Of a stretch of DNA of 64,000 nucleotides, positions 11,216 through 22,191 are shown piece after piece. The translations under genes were made by a program, and so were the position numbers. Where the stretch lies: NCBI RefSeq assembly GCF_037126465.1, contig NC_088209.1:21705146-21769145 (forward strand), written 5' to 3'. Source of the DNA: Ornithodoros turicata (lineage: Eukaryota > Arthropoda > Arachnida > Ixodida > Argasidae). A model generated the notes under the pieces. The model was not told the origin of the DNA, searched no databases, and saw nothing but the letters and a program-made list of their open reading frames with translations. Within the stretch, counting starts at the first letter, position 1, and every line of letters begins with the position of its first letter.

Positions 11216-11525
11216 TGTAAGGGGGGAAAACTTCGAAGTGCGGGGACTTGTCCCCAGCAACAGAAAAACGGACAGCGTGGAGTCGAAACACTTTTTCGAA
11301 CGTCTTCGAGACGTTGTAGTTTATTTACAATATATACATTCTTCCCAAGGTCGTGGCATTTCACGGACCTTCATTCCACGAACCGGGACCGCAGCGAGCC
11401 CGGGATTGGTCCCTTTGCGTCGTTCCCGGTCCTCGGTGCGAGCACAGCAGGGTGCCTCGATGTCCGCGTCTCAAGTTTATGGCAGGGAGCAGAGCGCGAC
11501 AGGGAAAACAGATTCCCTCCTCACA
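11216..11525 (-). repeat. putative 5' LTR of the gypsy element
   Basis: On the minus strand the segment begins TGTGAGGAGGGAATC, contains AAATAAAC (a poly(A) signal within about 130 bp of the end) and finishes CCCTTACA, giving TG...CA ends and 310 bp. The sequence just inside (GTTTTCAGAAGTGGGATC) is where a primer-binding site would lie. There is no second LTR for comparison, so the boundaries are provisional. Confidence 0.5.
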
Positions 11526-11937
11526 CTTGTAACTTGAAATTATGTTCATTTGTATGCACTGTTATGTTCTCCTCTCCCCTACGTAGTGCCACTCACGTGG
11601 AATTGCAGGATACTTGAAATAAATAAATAAACTGCTGACAACAAAGCGGGCTTGAAACAAATGATTCCTCCAAGTACCCGTACCATACAATAAGGATCGA
11701 GCCCCCCCTCCCCCTTTACAGCCGCCAAATGTTTTGTGACACTCGCACCCTTTGTCTCGCACCCACCTCTAGAGGGGTTATTATTGCAAGTGTAGCTTAG
11801 ACGTGTGGCAGCAGCGCTGCCTGCACCACTACTCTGAGACACGCAATGAAACGCATCCATACACCAACAACTTTAATTTTAAGATTAGGAATGGAGAGTT
11901 TCACTAGGCATTGGAAGCTGTCATGATGCCTTTGTAT
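11526..11937. other. unassigned DNA
   Basis: No gene recognised. A C-rich tract lies at about 11702-11715. Confidence 0.4.
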
Positions 11938-11939
11938 TC

Positions 11940-12920
11940 ATAATGTTACGTTACAAACATCATGCAAAAAGCATGAAACAGCGAAAGCAAACGAAAACGA
12001 AGTTAAACTGCGCGAGAGCTCGCGGCTCGTGATGCCGCGATAGGCCATCCACCGACGCTGTTTGATTTCATAGTCGGCACGGTGCAAGGTACTGCGTTTC
12101 ACGGGAAGGCACGTGACTCGAAGCAGAAGAGCTTCTCGGAGCCCCACAAAAATCGTTCCGCAAGGCGCGCAGTGAGCGTCAGCGCATCCATGTAAACAAT
12201 CTGACGTCACCGGGTGCCATTTCCGCGACCAACCGTTCCCATGCATTGGATAGGCCGGTAAGCACACCAGTCCTTCTAGCTCACCGTACCAGCAGCGTAG
12301 AAATCCTTGCCGACGCGTAGCAGCCATGATCGGACCGCATTCGTGACCGCGTCGTCGCAGCAGAAGTGGCGGCCCCCCAGGAACGCCTTCAGTGGCCCAA
12401 AGAGATGGAAATCGCTGGGGCCGAGGTCTGGACTGTATGGGGGATGTGGCAGCAACTCCCAGCCAAGTTCCTGTAAGGTGCGTGTCGTGAGAGGCGCGGT
12501 ATGCCGGCGTGCATTGTCGTGTAAGAGGAGGACTCCTTTGGTGATTAGGCCCGGCTTTCCGAAACTGGGGGTGTTCCTGAATGATATAGTGGTCAACGTT
12601 CCCATAGAGAGGTCAGTCTTTCGAGCCAGTTCGAGACATGTTATCCGTCGGTCCCTGAGGATCAGGTGCTCCACAAGTTGGATGTTCTTAGGGACTCTGA
12701 CACTGGGCTCTGAGCCGCCACGGCCGGGATCGTCCTGCACTGATGTACGACCGTCTCGGAACCGTTTGCACCACTCCTACGCTTTGCTGCGGCTAAGTGG
12801 ATCGTGGCCATACTGAGCCTGAAGTCTTCTGTGAATTTCAGATGACTTTACGTCTTCATTCACGAGAAACTTCATGGCAATTCGCTGTTCGATGCGCGCG
12901 CTCACCTCATTGTCGGCCAT
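11940..12920 (-). pseudogene. mariner-family transposase, internally deleted
   Basis: The N-terminal helix-turn-helix region begins at MADNEVSARIE (12920), with NEDVKSSEIHRRLQAQYG and, after a stop or frameshift near 12777, VQDDPGRGGSEPSV, RRITCLELARKTDLSMGTL. The frame then jumps to VLLLHDNARRHTAPL and LPHPPYSPDLGPSDFHLF, the second and third catalytic blocks of mariner (D34D class). The central stretch of about 150-180 residues carrying the first catalytic Asp is missing. The C-terminal end near 12276 is frameshifted. Such deletion derivatives cannot transpose alone. Terminal repeats were not identified, so the outer limits are approximate. Confidence 0.8.
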
Positions 12921-13079
12921 CTTGTCTAGCACGTGTCTTCTGTTTTGCACAAACTTTGGACCACTACGTGGTAAACGCGGAGGCTTGTCGCGTGTGAAAA
13001 TGGCGAAAAAGAAGTAGCGGGAGCCATTTGTACACTCAGTGGCATATACGAGTCGAGTGGTTGGCACCCGGCCGTGAGT

Positions 13080-13640
13080 GCCGCTCGCTCATGCTCACTC
13101 ACTAAGCTCTCTGTTTGCTCACTCGTGCTCATTCGCTCCGTGTTCAGCTCTCCGTTTCCTCAGTCGTGCTCATTCACTCCATGCTCAGCTCTCCGTTTGC
13201 TCAGTCGTCTTCATTCACGCCATGCGCAGCTCTCAGTCGTGCTCAGTCGTGCTCATTCACTCCATGTTCAGTTCTTCGTTTGCTCAGTCGTGCTCATTCA
13301 CTCCATGCTCATGTCTCCGTTTGCTCAGTCGTGCTCATTCACATGCGCAGCTCTCTGTTTGCTCAGTCGTTCTCATTCACTCCATGCTCAGCTCTCCGTT
13401 TGCTCAGTCGTGCTCATTCACTCCATGCCCAGCTCCCCGTTTGCTCATTCTTGCTCATTCACTCCATGGTCAGTTCTCCGCTTGCTCAGTCGTGCTCATT
13501 CCCTCCATGCTCAGTTCTCCGCTTGCTCAGTCGTGCTCATTCACTCCATACTCAGTTCTCCGCTTGCGCACTCATGCTCACTCACCCGGCTTCCCGTCTC
13601 TGGTTGAGCTCTCTGTGTGCTCACGCTCACGCGCGCGAAG
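13080..13640 (+). repeat. 41-bp minisatellite
   Basis: About 13 imperfect copies of a 41-bp unit containing CAGTCGTGCTCATTCACTCC, then ATGCTCAGCTCTCCGTTTG. The word CAGTCG recurs at 13161, 13202, 13284, 13326, 13364 and 13405, mostly 41 bp apart. All three forward frames stay open for 177-199 codons. Because 41 is not a multiple of 3, each frame cycles through the same 41-residue peptide, so the open frames come from one stop-free unit and are not evidence of a gene. Confidence 0.85.
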
Positions 13641-13860
13641 CTGCCTCGATCCTCTTCTGCCATCTCCATGTCACTGATCTCTAGGTTGTCCCAAGAGTGT
13701 GAAGAGCATGCTATGTGGCGAGTTGAACGTACGTGATGGAGATTAGGTGAGGGCAGAATGAGGTTGGAGAGGGGAGTAAGGTAAAGTTAGAGTAGTGTGT
13801 AGTAGGTAAAGTGAAGAGAAAGTGAAGCCATGCAGGTTATAATATAACCCGAACCGCAAG

Positions 13861-14599
13861 CAGGGATGGGCAGTATTTAAATACATTGTAGTTAAAATAC
13901 TATGTAAAATATAAATACAGGTATATTTATATTTTGTATTTAAATACAGACTCGAAAAATGTGTTTCTCATTATATTTAAATACCATTTTTTGGGTATTT
14001 ATTCTTGCTAATGCTTTATAAATACTTCTAAATACAGAATATACTGACTCATTTCTTAAAGTTGCCGTGCGTTTGAACTTTCGGGAAGAAGGGCGAGTTT
14101 GGGGCGCAGTGTTTGAGCTAGCATGCATGCGATAAACCGTTTTAGACGGCGAGTTTCTCTCTGTTGTTGCGGACGATGGTCGCGGCTGATTACCTTGTTG
14201 TACGAAGCATCTTCATCAAATTTAATGCCAGCCTTTGTTTATCGGCACATGTGCAGATGCTGTTCTCCTTTGTGCATCTGATTGTACGGCCGAACAGAAG
14301 ACGCCTAGAAGATGCAGTCTTCCAGAAACTTCTTATATTCAAATTGCCATGATAATCTAACAAATAAATACTATTGTTCCTTGCTGATTCGCTGTTATGA
14401 TCAACGTTATTTCTGTAATTCCGGATGACATCTTGATTTGATTTGGTATTTATGGTAGTAGCTATACGGGCACTTAAATAGTGCATTTATATTTTGTATT
14501 TCAATACTCACATTGAAAAGATGAAGGGTATTTAAATACCCCTTCCAACAAAGTATTTTGTATCTATATTTAAATACTAAAAAAATGCACATCCCTGAG
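13861..14599. mobile_element. hAT-like non-autonomous element 1
   Basis: Left end CAGGGATGGGCAGTATTTAA, right end ...TGCACATCCCTG(AG). Flanks are ACCGCAAG (13853-13860) and TCCGCAAG (14600-14607), an 8-bp duplication with one mismatch. Both subterminal regions are packed with the word TATTTAAATAC. 8-bp duplications and CAGGG termini are usual for hAT elements. No transposase frame is present. Confidence 0.75.
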
Positions 14600-14607
14600 T
14601 CCGCAAG

Positions 14608-15921
14608 TACAGGAGGTGGGGGGGGGGGGGGGGGGTTGACGTCAGACTGCTGAGTTCATGATGCGCTCATGAGCGTTACTCAAATATACCCTCGTGCTCA
14701 TATCACCCAATTTCAACATGATGTTTGTCTTGCTCTCGCATGTAGCCCCCCCGTGGCTACGCTTCTGGGTGACCTTAGTGACTCTATCACAAGAGAGGGC
14801 GTAAAACAAAATGGAGCGCTACTTCATATTCTGAACCGTGTGAATATATCGCATTTACGCATGCTTTTACACATATTTATATCCGTATACGTATGTATCC
14901 GGTCCGGCTATATCGTATTCGATTCGGTTCTGTATCTATGCCGCTTCGGTCTTAAAATAATTACTCGCGCATGCCCGTATAAATAAATAACTGCACGTTT
15001 AACGAGTCTGCATGACCACGCGTTTGAACGTCGCAGTCGTACTGTCACCAATGGCAGTCGTGTGCTAGTTTTTATCCATATATGCGAGGAGGTGGACGCA
15101 AGTCTGAGCTGCACTTGACACCCTTACAGGACCGGACACTGCATCGTTAGGAATGACGCTTCCTTTCGTGTCAGGAATGTCTCTGTCAGCCATCACAGTG
15201 CGCTGGGGCTGTAACCGCTGACAGCCCCTGCAAGATTATCGAGCGATACAGGGCAGACAGTGTGTAAAAAGAAGAGAGAGCGAAAAAGAAAGAAGAAACG
15301 CGTAAGAAAGAGACAAAAATAACTGTCTGCAAGCAACTTCTTCTTTCACTTAGGTGCACGCGCAGCATGAAGAAGGAAGAGTGGAATACAAATGGAGACT
15401 GACAAAAACAGAAAACAAATGGTGAGGCATGTACATTCTCGCTGTCGCTTACGTGACAGACAGTGAGCTTTGCTTGAGAGGACACTTGATCCAAAAATAA
15501 AGGCAATTCAATCCAAATGTAACCAGCCATTACTGGAAAGTCATGATGACACGTTCTTTTGAAGACTGTTGATTTCTGGTGACACTTATCAGTACAGACT
15601 TCGACAATTCGATGGAAACTGATATTCTGAAGCTGGAACACAGAAGAAAGTACAACACACAGAGCCTCAAGTGCCTAAGAACAATGAAAGAAGGAAGTCA
15701 CTGAATTATTGCACAACTACGTACTGGCATTACTCGGATGTCTTACGGTCGCATCAGTAAAAACCGGTACCACAATGTTCAGCATCGGCTGATAATCTAC
15801 CCGGCGACTATTTTCGTCCGAAAAACTCCGTCAGTGTTGCTTTCGCGGCCGCAAAAGCCCCGGCGGCGTGACGTCACTCTGTAAGCGGAGGAGTGAGAGG
15901 CCGGCACTCAGAGGAGGGGAC
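14608..15921. other. unassigned DNA
   Basis: An 18-base G run at 14618-14635, then sequence without a convincing gene. A 151-codon minus-strand frame at 15186-15641 shows no domain and is not called. Confidence 0.4.
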
Positions 15922-16828
15922 TGAAGATGGGTGCGGGTAGACCCGCGAAAATTTGTTCTTGGCGAGTAGACATTTCCGTGTCATCGCGGGTTGCGTGTAA
16001 GGTGCGGGTAGACCCGCACCGCCTCCGCGGATTAAGCGGGTATACTTACAATACCCGCAGGCCAGTCCCGTCGGCTTTCGGTTTTTGGCCTTTGGTCGGC
16101 TTCGGTCCCGTCGGCTTTTGGTGGACGACGCCATTCATTGCGAATATTTGACCCACAATACTTTCCAAGACGTTCTCCGCTTTTTCCCTTTTTACAGGCA
16201 CCGCGTTCTATGCTTTCTCTTTGACTATGCTTGCCGCATGGGGCTAATTTTGGCTATCTTTGTTTGTTTGTTTGTTTGTCTTCTTGCGGTGTGCTTGTTC
16301 TCCACCGGTCTGTGTGGTGACGGCGCTCTGAAAGCACCCATCATCATCCCCTCATCCGTTCCCAATGAGCAATATAGGGCAGTGTACCACCTCAGCGGCG
16401 GTGAATCGCCTACATCATCAGCATTCAATTTATGTGTGTGTGTGTGTGTGTGTGTAAGGCAAAAAAAAAAAAAAAGGACGAGAAATTGAACTTTCCTCCC
16501 AACTTGTTCTGCTACTCCACGACAGGTATGATTCGCTTTAGTACGATGGCAACCATGCCAGGAATCGCCACAGCGTCCGGCGCGTTGGAAAAGCGGCTCC
16601 TTAAAACGGATAGTGTCGCCAGCATCAAAAATCATTTCGTGCTGCGACGATCATGTGACATAACTGAAAAATTCGTACACGTTGGGCTGCGGATACGTCT
16701 GGGGGTACGCTCGAGATGTGCGGGCGCGAGTTGCGCCAATGACACTGTTGCGGGTGCGTAAGCGAGCTGTGCTCCCGCTGGTGCGGTGCGTGCGCGGGTA
16801 AGAATTTTCATACCCGCACTCATCTCTA
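15922..16828. mobile_element. hAT-like non-autonomous element 2 (GCGGGTA type)
   Basis: Left end TGAAGATGGGTGCGGGTAGA; right end, read inward on the minus strand, TAGAGATGAGTGCGGGTATG. GCGGGTA and its complement TACCCGC are repeated in both subterminal zones. No matching 8-bp duplication is visible. A LINE 3' end (16279-16455) lies inside. Confidence 0.55.
16279..16455 (+). mobile_element. LINE 3' end with (TG)n tail
   Basis: The C-terminus CLFSTGLCGDGAL and a stop, then a 3' UTR (GCACCCATCATCATCCCCTC, then AGGGCAGTGTACCACCTCAG) ending in (TG)n. The same 3' UTR follows the RNase H fragment on the minus strand at 37688-38416, which ties the two copies to one family. The adjacent A-rich tract and GAGAAATTGAACTTTCCTCC at 16464-16520 match the retroelement tail at 47182-47511. 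Confidence 0.65.
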
Positions 16829-19197
16829 CCCGCAACTCAATGCACCCCGTTTTCGGGAAATCATAAACAAACCCTGCTACATGCCTCTCCGACAGGGCCA
16901 CGTCAACCAATCCTCTGGTTAGGATAGGTGCGAGGAGGTGCGATAGCTCGATACGATGCGCTCTTGTCGTGTAACCGCGGCATTCCTTTTCTTAAGCTCG
17001 TGCCCTCATTGGTTGTTAGTGAATGGCGTTTTCTCGTTTTTCCTGAGAGGGAATTCCGGCGTACTCTCAACATCCGGCGTCTGCTCTCGTCATGTATTCC
17101 GTCGAAAAACAGTCAAATGACGCCACTATTCCACGTGGGGTGTTCGATACAGTGAAGGAAAAAGGACGCTGTAGTTTTGGAATCGACTCGAACGGAAGCT
17201 ATGGTCGTTTTAGTAAAATACGCAGTGACTCTTGATATATCTGAACGTCGTTCATGGCTCGAGAGCTCGTCTACGCGGCAAATCTCTCGAGATTTAACTG
17301 CAATGAATGAAGCCACGTATACGCAGCCATGATGGTCGTAAACAGGTCGCATAGGGCGACTTACGACAGCTCAGTGGCTCTCGCATGGGATTCACTCGTA
17401 AGATCTTACAACGCGCGCGCTTGTTGTATCCTGACTTTCTCGTAAGTACCTCATAGAACGCAGTCAAGAGGAATTTTGTCGTACGAGGCCTTTGTGAAGC
17501 GACCGACTTTTACGAGGCCGACACCATCGCGACTGTGCGCACAGCGCACTAAAACGTTACCGGCGCTGTGCAGAAGACGACCTGCCCTTTGTTTAGTTTA
17601 TGTAATCCGTCACGAGGACAGTTTCTCCAGGGTACCGTTTTGCCAATGTCCGGTAAAGATAATCGAAGACAAAAGAACGCCTGTTTTACCTCCAGGGGAG
17701 AGCGCTTACAAAATGGGGTAACCCAGTTAAACTTATATTTGCAAAATGGGATAAACGCCTTGAATGATCGTCGTTCTAGTTACGTCGTAAAGTGATAAAA
17801 AATTCTAACTGGCGACGTGCTTCCTGGAGGATTGTGGGACTCTCAGCAATTACCTTCTGGAAACTTTTGCCGCCATTTAGGAAGGCTTTGGACAATTTTT
17901 TATTGAGGGAAATTAATTTTTTTCAATTGAACTTTGAAAATGGTCAAGCAAACCTCACTTTTTTTACAGAAATATGACGTCCTCAAACTACTGACCGTGT
18001 AACTACTGTGTGATTCCGGCACACTAAGTGGTGAACGGAGAACAGTACAGATACTTGGAAAATAAAGTAATTAGAGTACGGTAGCAAGTGCATAAGAAAG
18101 TACGTCAGTTACATTTAAGGTAGTTGAGTATTTGCCACGAAACTGATTGCCGTTTTTCTTAGTATTAAGCGTAGACGCTGTTAGCTCGTCGTAGAGTCAC
18201 AATGTTCGTCAGTCAACTTTCTCTCTTCTTTTGCAAAATAATGTATATGGTCAATAAGTCGTTGTTCTTCTCCACAATGCATTGGAAATAAGAAAACGAC
18301 CACGTGAGCGAGTGTACCCCGTTATGAAACTTAACATGCTATGAAGACACACCGACAAGCGAAAAGTAATTTGATTATGCACTAGAAAATGCTGAAAGAA
18401 GTATTTGAAATAGAGCACGAATATACCGTTCCGAATAAAGTACTGCATAAGACGATAAAACGTCAACAAAAGTATTTAAAATACACTATTTTCAGTACGC
18501 TACTCAATGTATACGTACAAGCCTTGTCCAAAGCCCTCCGACGTGAAATTGGCGTTCTCATTGCTCTAAATTGGCGTGCCCCTTAAATTGGCGTGCTCGA
18601 GGCGCACGTCTTTTGCGTTGCAAAATTGGGCGATGAATATTTGAACGCACTGGCTCATTTGAAGATGTTTTGAAAAATACGGTGGCTATACATAAATAAG
18701 GACTAGCTCCAGTTCTGCCATCTCGTATCTCCCGGAAAGCCTCTAATGAAGAAGTTAATTAACGAATTTTAGGTAATTAGTCATCTGGTAGTTGCATGCA
18801 TACTCTCCACGACAAAACGTCCGCCGATCCATATAACGCCGCTGCAAGAACGGCATTGATGCTGCTCTGATAGCTGCTTCTCTTTATAAAAGTTCTGCAC
18901 CGAATGATAATTGCATAGAAAAATCCATACGCAATAACCTTTAGTCCTTGAGGGGCTTTGTTGGTGGATGAAACGCGGTAGTTAGATAGAAGAAGATCAC
19001 GAGGAATGAATATAGATGTTCTTGTGCAGACTAGACGTATAGGTTAGAGTGAAGCCCCTCCCTTTTTCCTGTCATTATGGCGAGTTATTCGAAAAGCGGC
19101 GAAATAGTTGGGAGATGAGAACCGGAGCGGATAAAATAAGGAAATTGCAGATATGCCGGAGAAGAAACTAGTGGGGTTGGGGAGGAAAATCTACTCC
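16829..19197. other. unassigned DNA
   Basis: About 2.4 kb with no gene, RNA or repeat boundary recognised. AT content rises after 17700. Confidence 0.4.
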
Positions 19198-19199
19198 TA

Positions 19200-19390
19200 C
19201 ACTCTTAAAAATGAACTATTTTCGCCCTAGATTTGTTGAAAACGGGAGGAGGAGCCTATTTTGTGCCATTATGCACGGCACAAAATAGGCTCCTCCTCCC
19301 GTTTGCAACAAATCAGGGGCGAGAACGTTGTCATTCGGGGTGATGGTTGGCTAGGAGCGTGCTATGTGGTGAAGTTCATTTTTAAGAGTG
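19200..19390. mobile_element. MITE family A, copy a (core 2)
   Basis: Family description: a foldback element of about 190-250 bp whose arms run inward from CACTCTTAAAAATGAAC through TTCACC(A/G)CATAGCACGCT and CTAGCCAACCAT to a palindromic core, with TA on both flanks. That layout is expected of Tc1/mariner-type MITEs. Copy a has core 2 (GGAGCCTATTTTGTGCC and its complement) and TA at 19198-19199 and 19391-19392. Its left arm has lost the CACGCTCCTAGCCAACC part. No coding capacity; open frames across the arms are by-products. Confidence 0.9.
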
Positions 19391-19392
19391 TA

Positions 19393-19701
19393 CGCTCTTA
19401 GAAAAAAGGGTGGAGCAGTTACACCTTTTAGGAGGTAATAGCTGTCGCATATGTTGTGCCTAAAAGGTTGCAAGGTTCTACCTGCTACCTACGAATGATA
19501 GGGTTAGAGTGAGGCGTGCGTGCGCCTTTTGTAACAATGTGTATATATGATAATATACCACCCTTTTACACCCTTTCCCACCTTTCCTCGCTTTTTTTTT
19601 CGATAAACATATCCCCCCCCCCCTTTATCAGATGCTATGTTGACCTATAGGTGGTAGCTATAGAAGTTACCACCTTTTCACGCCTTTTTTTTCTTAGAGT
19701 G
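19393..19701. mobile_element. MITE family B, copy 1
   Basis: TIR CGCTCTTAGAAAAAAGGG at the left and its counterpart ...TTTTCTTAGAGTG at the right, with TA at 19391-19392 (shared with MITE copy a) and 19702-19703. The second copy, at 51639-51907, is inverted. Compared with copy 2, this copy has an extra segment of about 46 bp near 19580-19626 ending ATAAACATATCCCC, which resembles the 3' tail of the LINE at 49258-49785. Confidence 0.8.
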
Positions 19702-19703
19702 TA

Positions 19704-20480
19704 CGTGTTCCTATAGTGCATTGTGTTGTTAACTGTTGTGATTTGTTAATGCCAAAAAGGTGGATAATTTTCAACAGGGAATCACTTATTACGCGTAAGT
19801 TTAATACTGTTCGAAATACGACACATTTTATGTAACGAATATCGCGACACACGTATTGTTTTGTACGTTTGTTTGAGTCTGCTTAAACCTGTAATGCAGT
19901 CCTTCTAAAGAAAGTAGCTCTGTACACGTGTGATTAGTGGTGAAGCCGTGCTATCCATCGCGTGTAACATATTCGATTATCATAATTGGTTCATAGAAAT
20001 AAAATGACCAACTATCTATGCAATTGAAGTAAATAGCTCCGCCGACAAGGCCGTCCAATTCTCCAAAATTGCTTTCAAATGCGGTCAGAAAATTTGAACT
20101 TTCATTATTTCTTTCTATAGTCTCATTTATTTCGACTTTGGATTTGGAGAATAAGGAGCTAGTTTTCTCTTTTCTCTTTCTCTCTCGGATTTCAAGCACG
20201 TTGATGATATCAGATCCTACAGGTGCCAAGTAGAGTAGGTAATATCGATCTCCTGAAAACTTTATTACCACTCAGGCTTATGTCGCTTTCGCAACGGGAG
20301 ATTGGCTGTCATTGCCAGCGAATGTCATTGAACAGAAAGTCATTTGTTCGTGCTGCGTAAAAAGAAAAAAAAAAGGAAAAAGAAGAAGAAATGTAAGGCA
20401 ATGGCGATCCGAAAGTATTTTTCGAACCGCATTAGAGCAGACTGTGCGCGTCTGTATCTTATTCCTTTTTGTTCCTTTTT
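19704..20480. other. unassigned DNA
   Basis: No gene recognised; A/T-rich with purine runs at 20361-20393. Confidence 0.4.
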
Positions 20481-20628
20481 CAAATCCACAAATCCGAGGC
20501 GAGAACGATGTCATTCGAGATGATGGTTGGTTAGGAGGTGAAGTTACGACCGTTCCGCTTAATCCATTAAGTTTGCCGTTTCGTTTTCAGCAAATCATAG
20601 GAGAGAACTATGTCATTCTGTTTTAACC
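20481..20628 (+). repeat. two MITE A right-arm remnants
   Basis: 20481-20546 matches the right arm (GAGAACGATGTCATTCG, ATGATGGTTGGTTAGGA, GTGAAGTT). 20587-20628 matches a second right-arm start (TCAGCAAATCATAGGAGAGA, ATGTCATTCTGTTTTAACCA). Neither has a left arm. Confidence 0.6.
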
Positions 20629-20632
20629 ACCT

Positions 20633-20828
20633 CACTCTTAGAAATGAGCTTCACCGTATAGCACGCTCCTAGCCAACCATAATCTTGAATGATATCGTTA
20701 GCTGCCCGTTGAAGGCGTACGCCTTTTTTGTGACAATTATGAACAGCACAAGTGTCACAAAAAAGGTGTACGCCTCGTATTTTCAGCAAATCGGGGAAGA
20801 TAAAATATCATTCGATATGATGGTTGAC
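20633..20828. mobile_element. MITE family A, copy b (core 1), truncated
   Basis: Left end CACTCTTAGAAATGAGC. Core 1 is GGCGTACGCC with TTTTTTGTGACAATTATGAA. It ends at ATGATGGTTGAC, directly against the left TA of copy c, so its right terminus is missing. Confidence 0.8.
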
Positions 20829-20830
20829 TA

Positions 20831-21067
20831 CACTCTTAGAAATGAACTTCACCACATAGCACGCTCCTAGCCAACCATCATCCCGAATGACAACGTTCTC
20901 GCCCCTGATTTGTTGAAAACGAGAGGAGGGGCCTATTTTGTGCCATTATGCACGGCACAAAATAGGCTCTTCCTCCTGTTTTCAACAAATCTGGGGCGAG
21001 AACGTTGTCATTCGGGGGGACGGTTGGCTAGGAGCGTGCTATGTGGTGAAGTTCATTTCTAAGAGTG
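20831..21067. mobile_element. MITE family A, copy c (core 2)
   Basis: Complete, from CACTCTTAGAAATGAAC to AAGAGTG. TA lies at 20829-20830 and TG on the right. It abuts truncated copy b. Confidence 0.9.
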
Positions 21068-21260
21068 TGATGCGTGAGAAATACCTTGGCCATTGCAGGA
21101 ATTGCACGGTGGATGATGTCCTACATATCCCAGAGGCTCTTTCACGGAAAGACACTCCATAAAATTCGCAGCCTCGTCTGCTTCTCCAGGAAATCTGGCC
21201 TCGCTCAAAGGCTATGAGTACTGCTCGGACTTCTCATCAACTCTGGCAGTGACTGCCCTA

Positions 21261-21498
21261 CACTCTTAGAAATGAACTTCACCACATAGCACGCTCGTAG
21301 CCAACCATCATCCCGAATGACAACGTTCTCGCCCCTGATTTGCTGAAAACGGGAGGAGGAGCCTATTTTGTGGCCATTATGCACGGCACAAAATAGGCTC
21401 CTTCTCCCGTTTTCAACAAATCTAAGGCGAGAACGTTGTCATTCGGGGTGATGGTTGGCTAGGAGCGTGCTATGTGGTGAAGTTCATTTTTAAGAGCG
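21261..21498. mobile_element. MITE family A, copy d (core 2)
   Basis: Complete, with TA at 21259-21260 and 21499-21500. The right terminus is AAGAGCG. Confidence 0.9.
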
Positions 21499-21562
21499 TA
21501 GATCTTAACTTTCGGCCGTCATCATTCCTTCATCTGTTATCACACCATATCATCTCATCCTG

Positions 21563-21641
21563 GTTACAGTCGTGACGCAGCCCGCATTCGTGAGGCCAAC
21601 AACGGCAAGCCGGTTTTCGTCACCACCACCACCACCACCAC
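21563..21641 (+). mobile_element. SINE 3' fragment with (CAC)n tail
   Basis: Only the tail region remains: AGTCGTGACGCAGCCCGCAT, GAGGCCAACAACGGCAAGCC, then (CAC)n. Same tail subfamily as 62993-63260. Confidence 0.65.
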
Positions 21642-22191
21642 CTGTTTGAACAGTGTACATCAAGCGACGACCCATCCGCCCCAGCCTCGCGACGTGGTTT
21701 TCTGTTTTCGCCTCCCTAATACTTTTGCAATTTGATTAGCGAACGTGTCTTCTATCTATTTGCCCACGCTTTCAAGTGACGATGCTTCACCCTCCGGCTG
21801 TTTGCATAAGACTCTGGAGGAAAGACGGCCCACGCACCTCTGAGGCTAGGAAATGTTACTGCCATCTTCCATTACGTAGTTCTGTTTTCCCGGCCGGCCA
21901 TGTCAACAGTAGAAATATTTCAGTCGTCGAACGAGTCGGACAGCGGCGGGATATGAACCTCGCACCTCTTACAGCAGTGATTCTCAGCCGTGCATGTGTC
22001 GATTTCCCTTCTGTACTGAGTGGAGTGTTTTTCTTTTTTTTTTGGGGGGGGGGGGATCGGAGGCCCCTTGAAGGTCCACACGCAGAAGAGGGCAACAGGT
22101 ACGAGCACAAACTACGTAGCTGTTGCTTCAAAACTGAGATAATTTAGTACTTTTATTGCGCAAGTAGCAATGAAGGAATGCTTTGCCTATA

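Larger units (their letters stand above)
8822..11525 (-). mobile_element. Ty3/gypsy LTR retrotransposon, 3'-truncated
   Basis: Minus-strand unit of putative 5' LTR (11216-11525), short leader, and gag-protease-RT open frame (8822-11137). It breaks off inside the reverse transcriptase at the LINE junction, so the rest of RT, RNase H, integrase and 3' LTR are absent. No target duplication can be checked because one end is missing. Confidence 0.8.

Noticed and set aside
13080..13640. CRISPR-like array
   Set aside because: The units are contiguous 41-bp tandem repeats without unique spacers, in a eukaryotic sequence.
13074..13684. Three overlapping long plus-strand frames
   Set aside because: All are explained by the stop-free 41-bp tandem repeat.
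15186..15641. 151-codon minus-strand frame rich in Ser/Phe
   Set aside because: No domain, composition typical of a T/C-rich antisense stretch, no supporting context.
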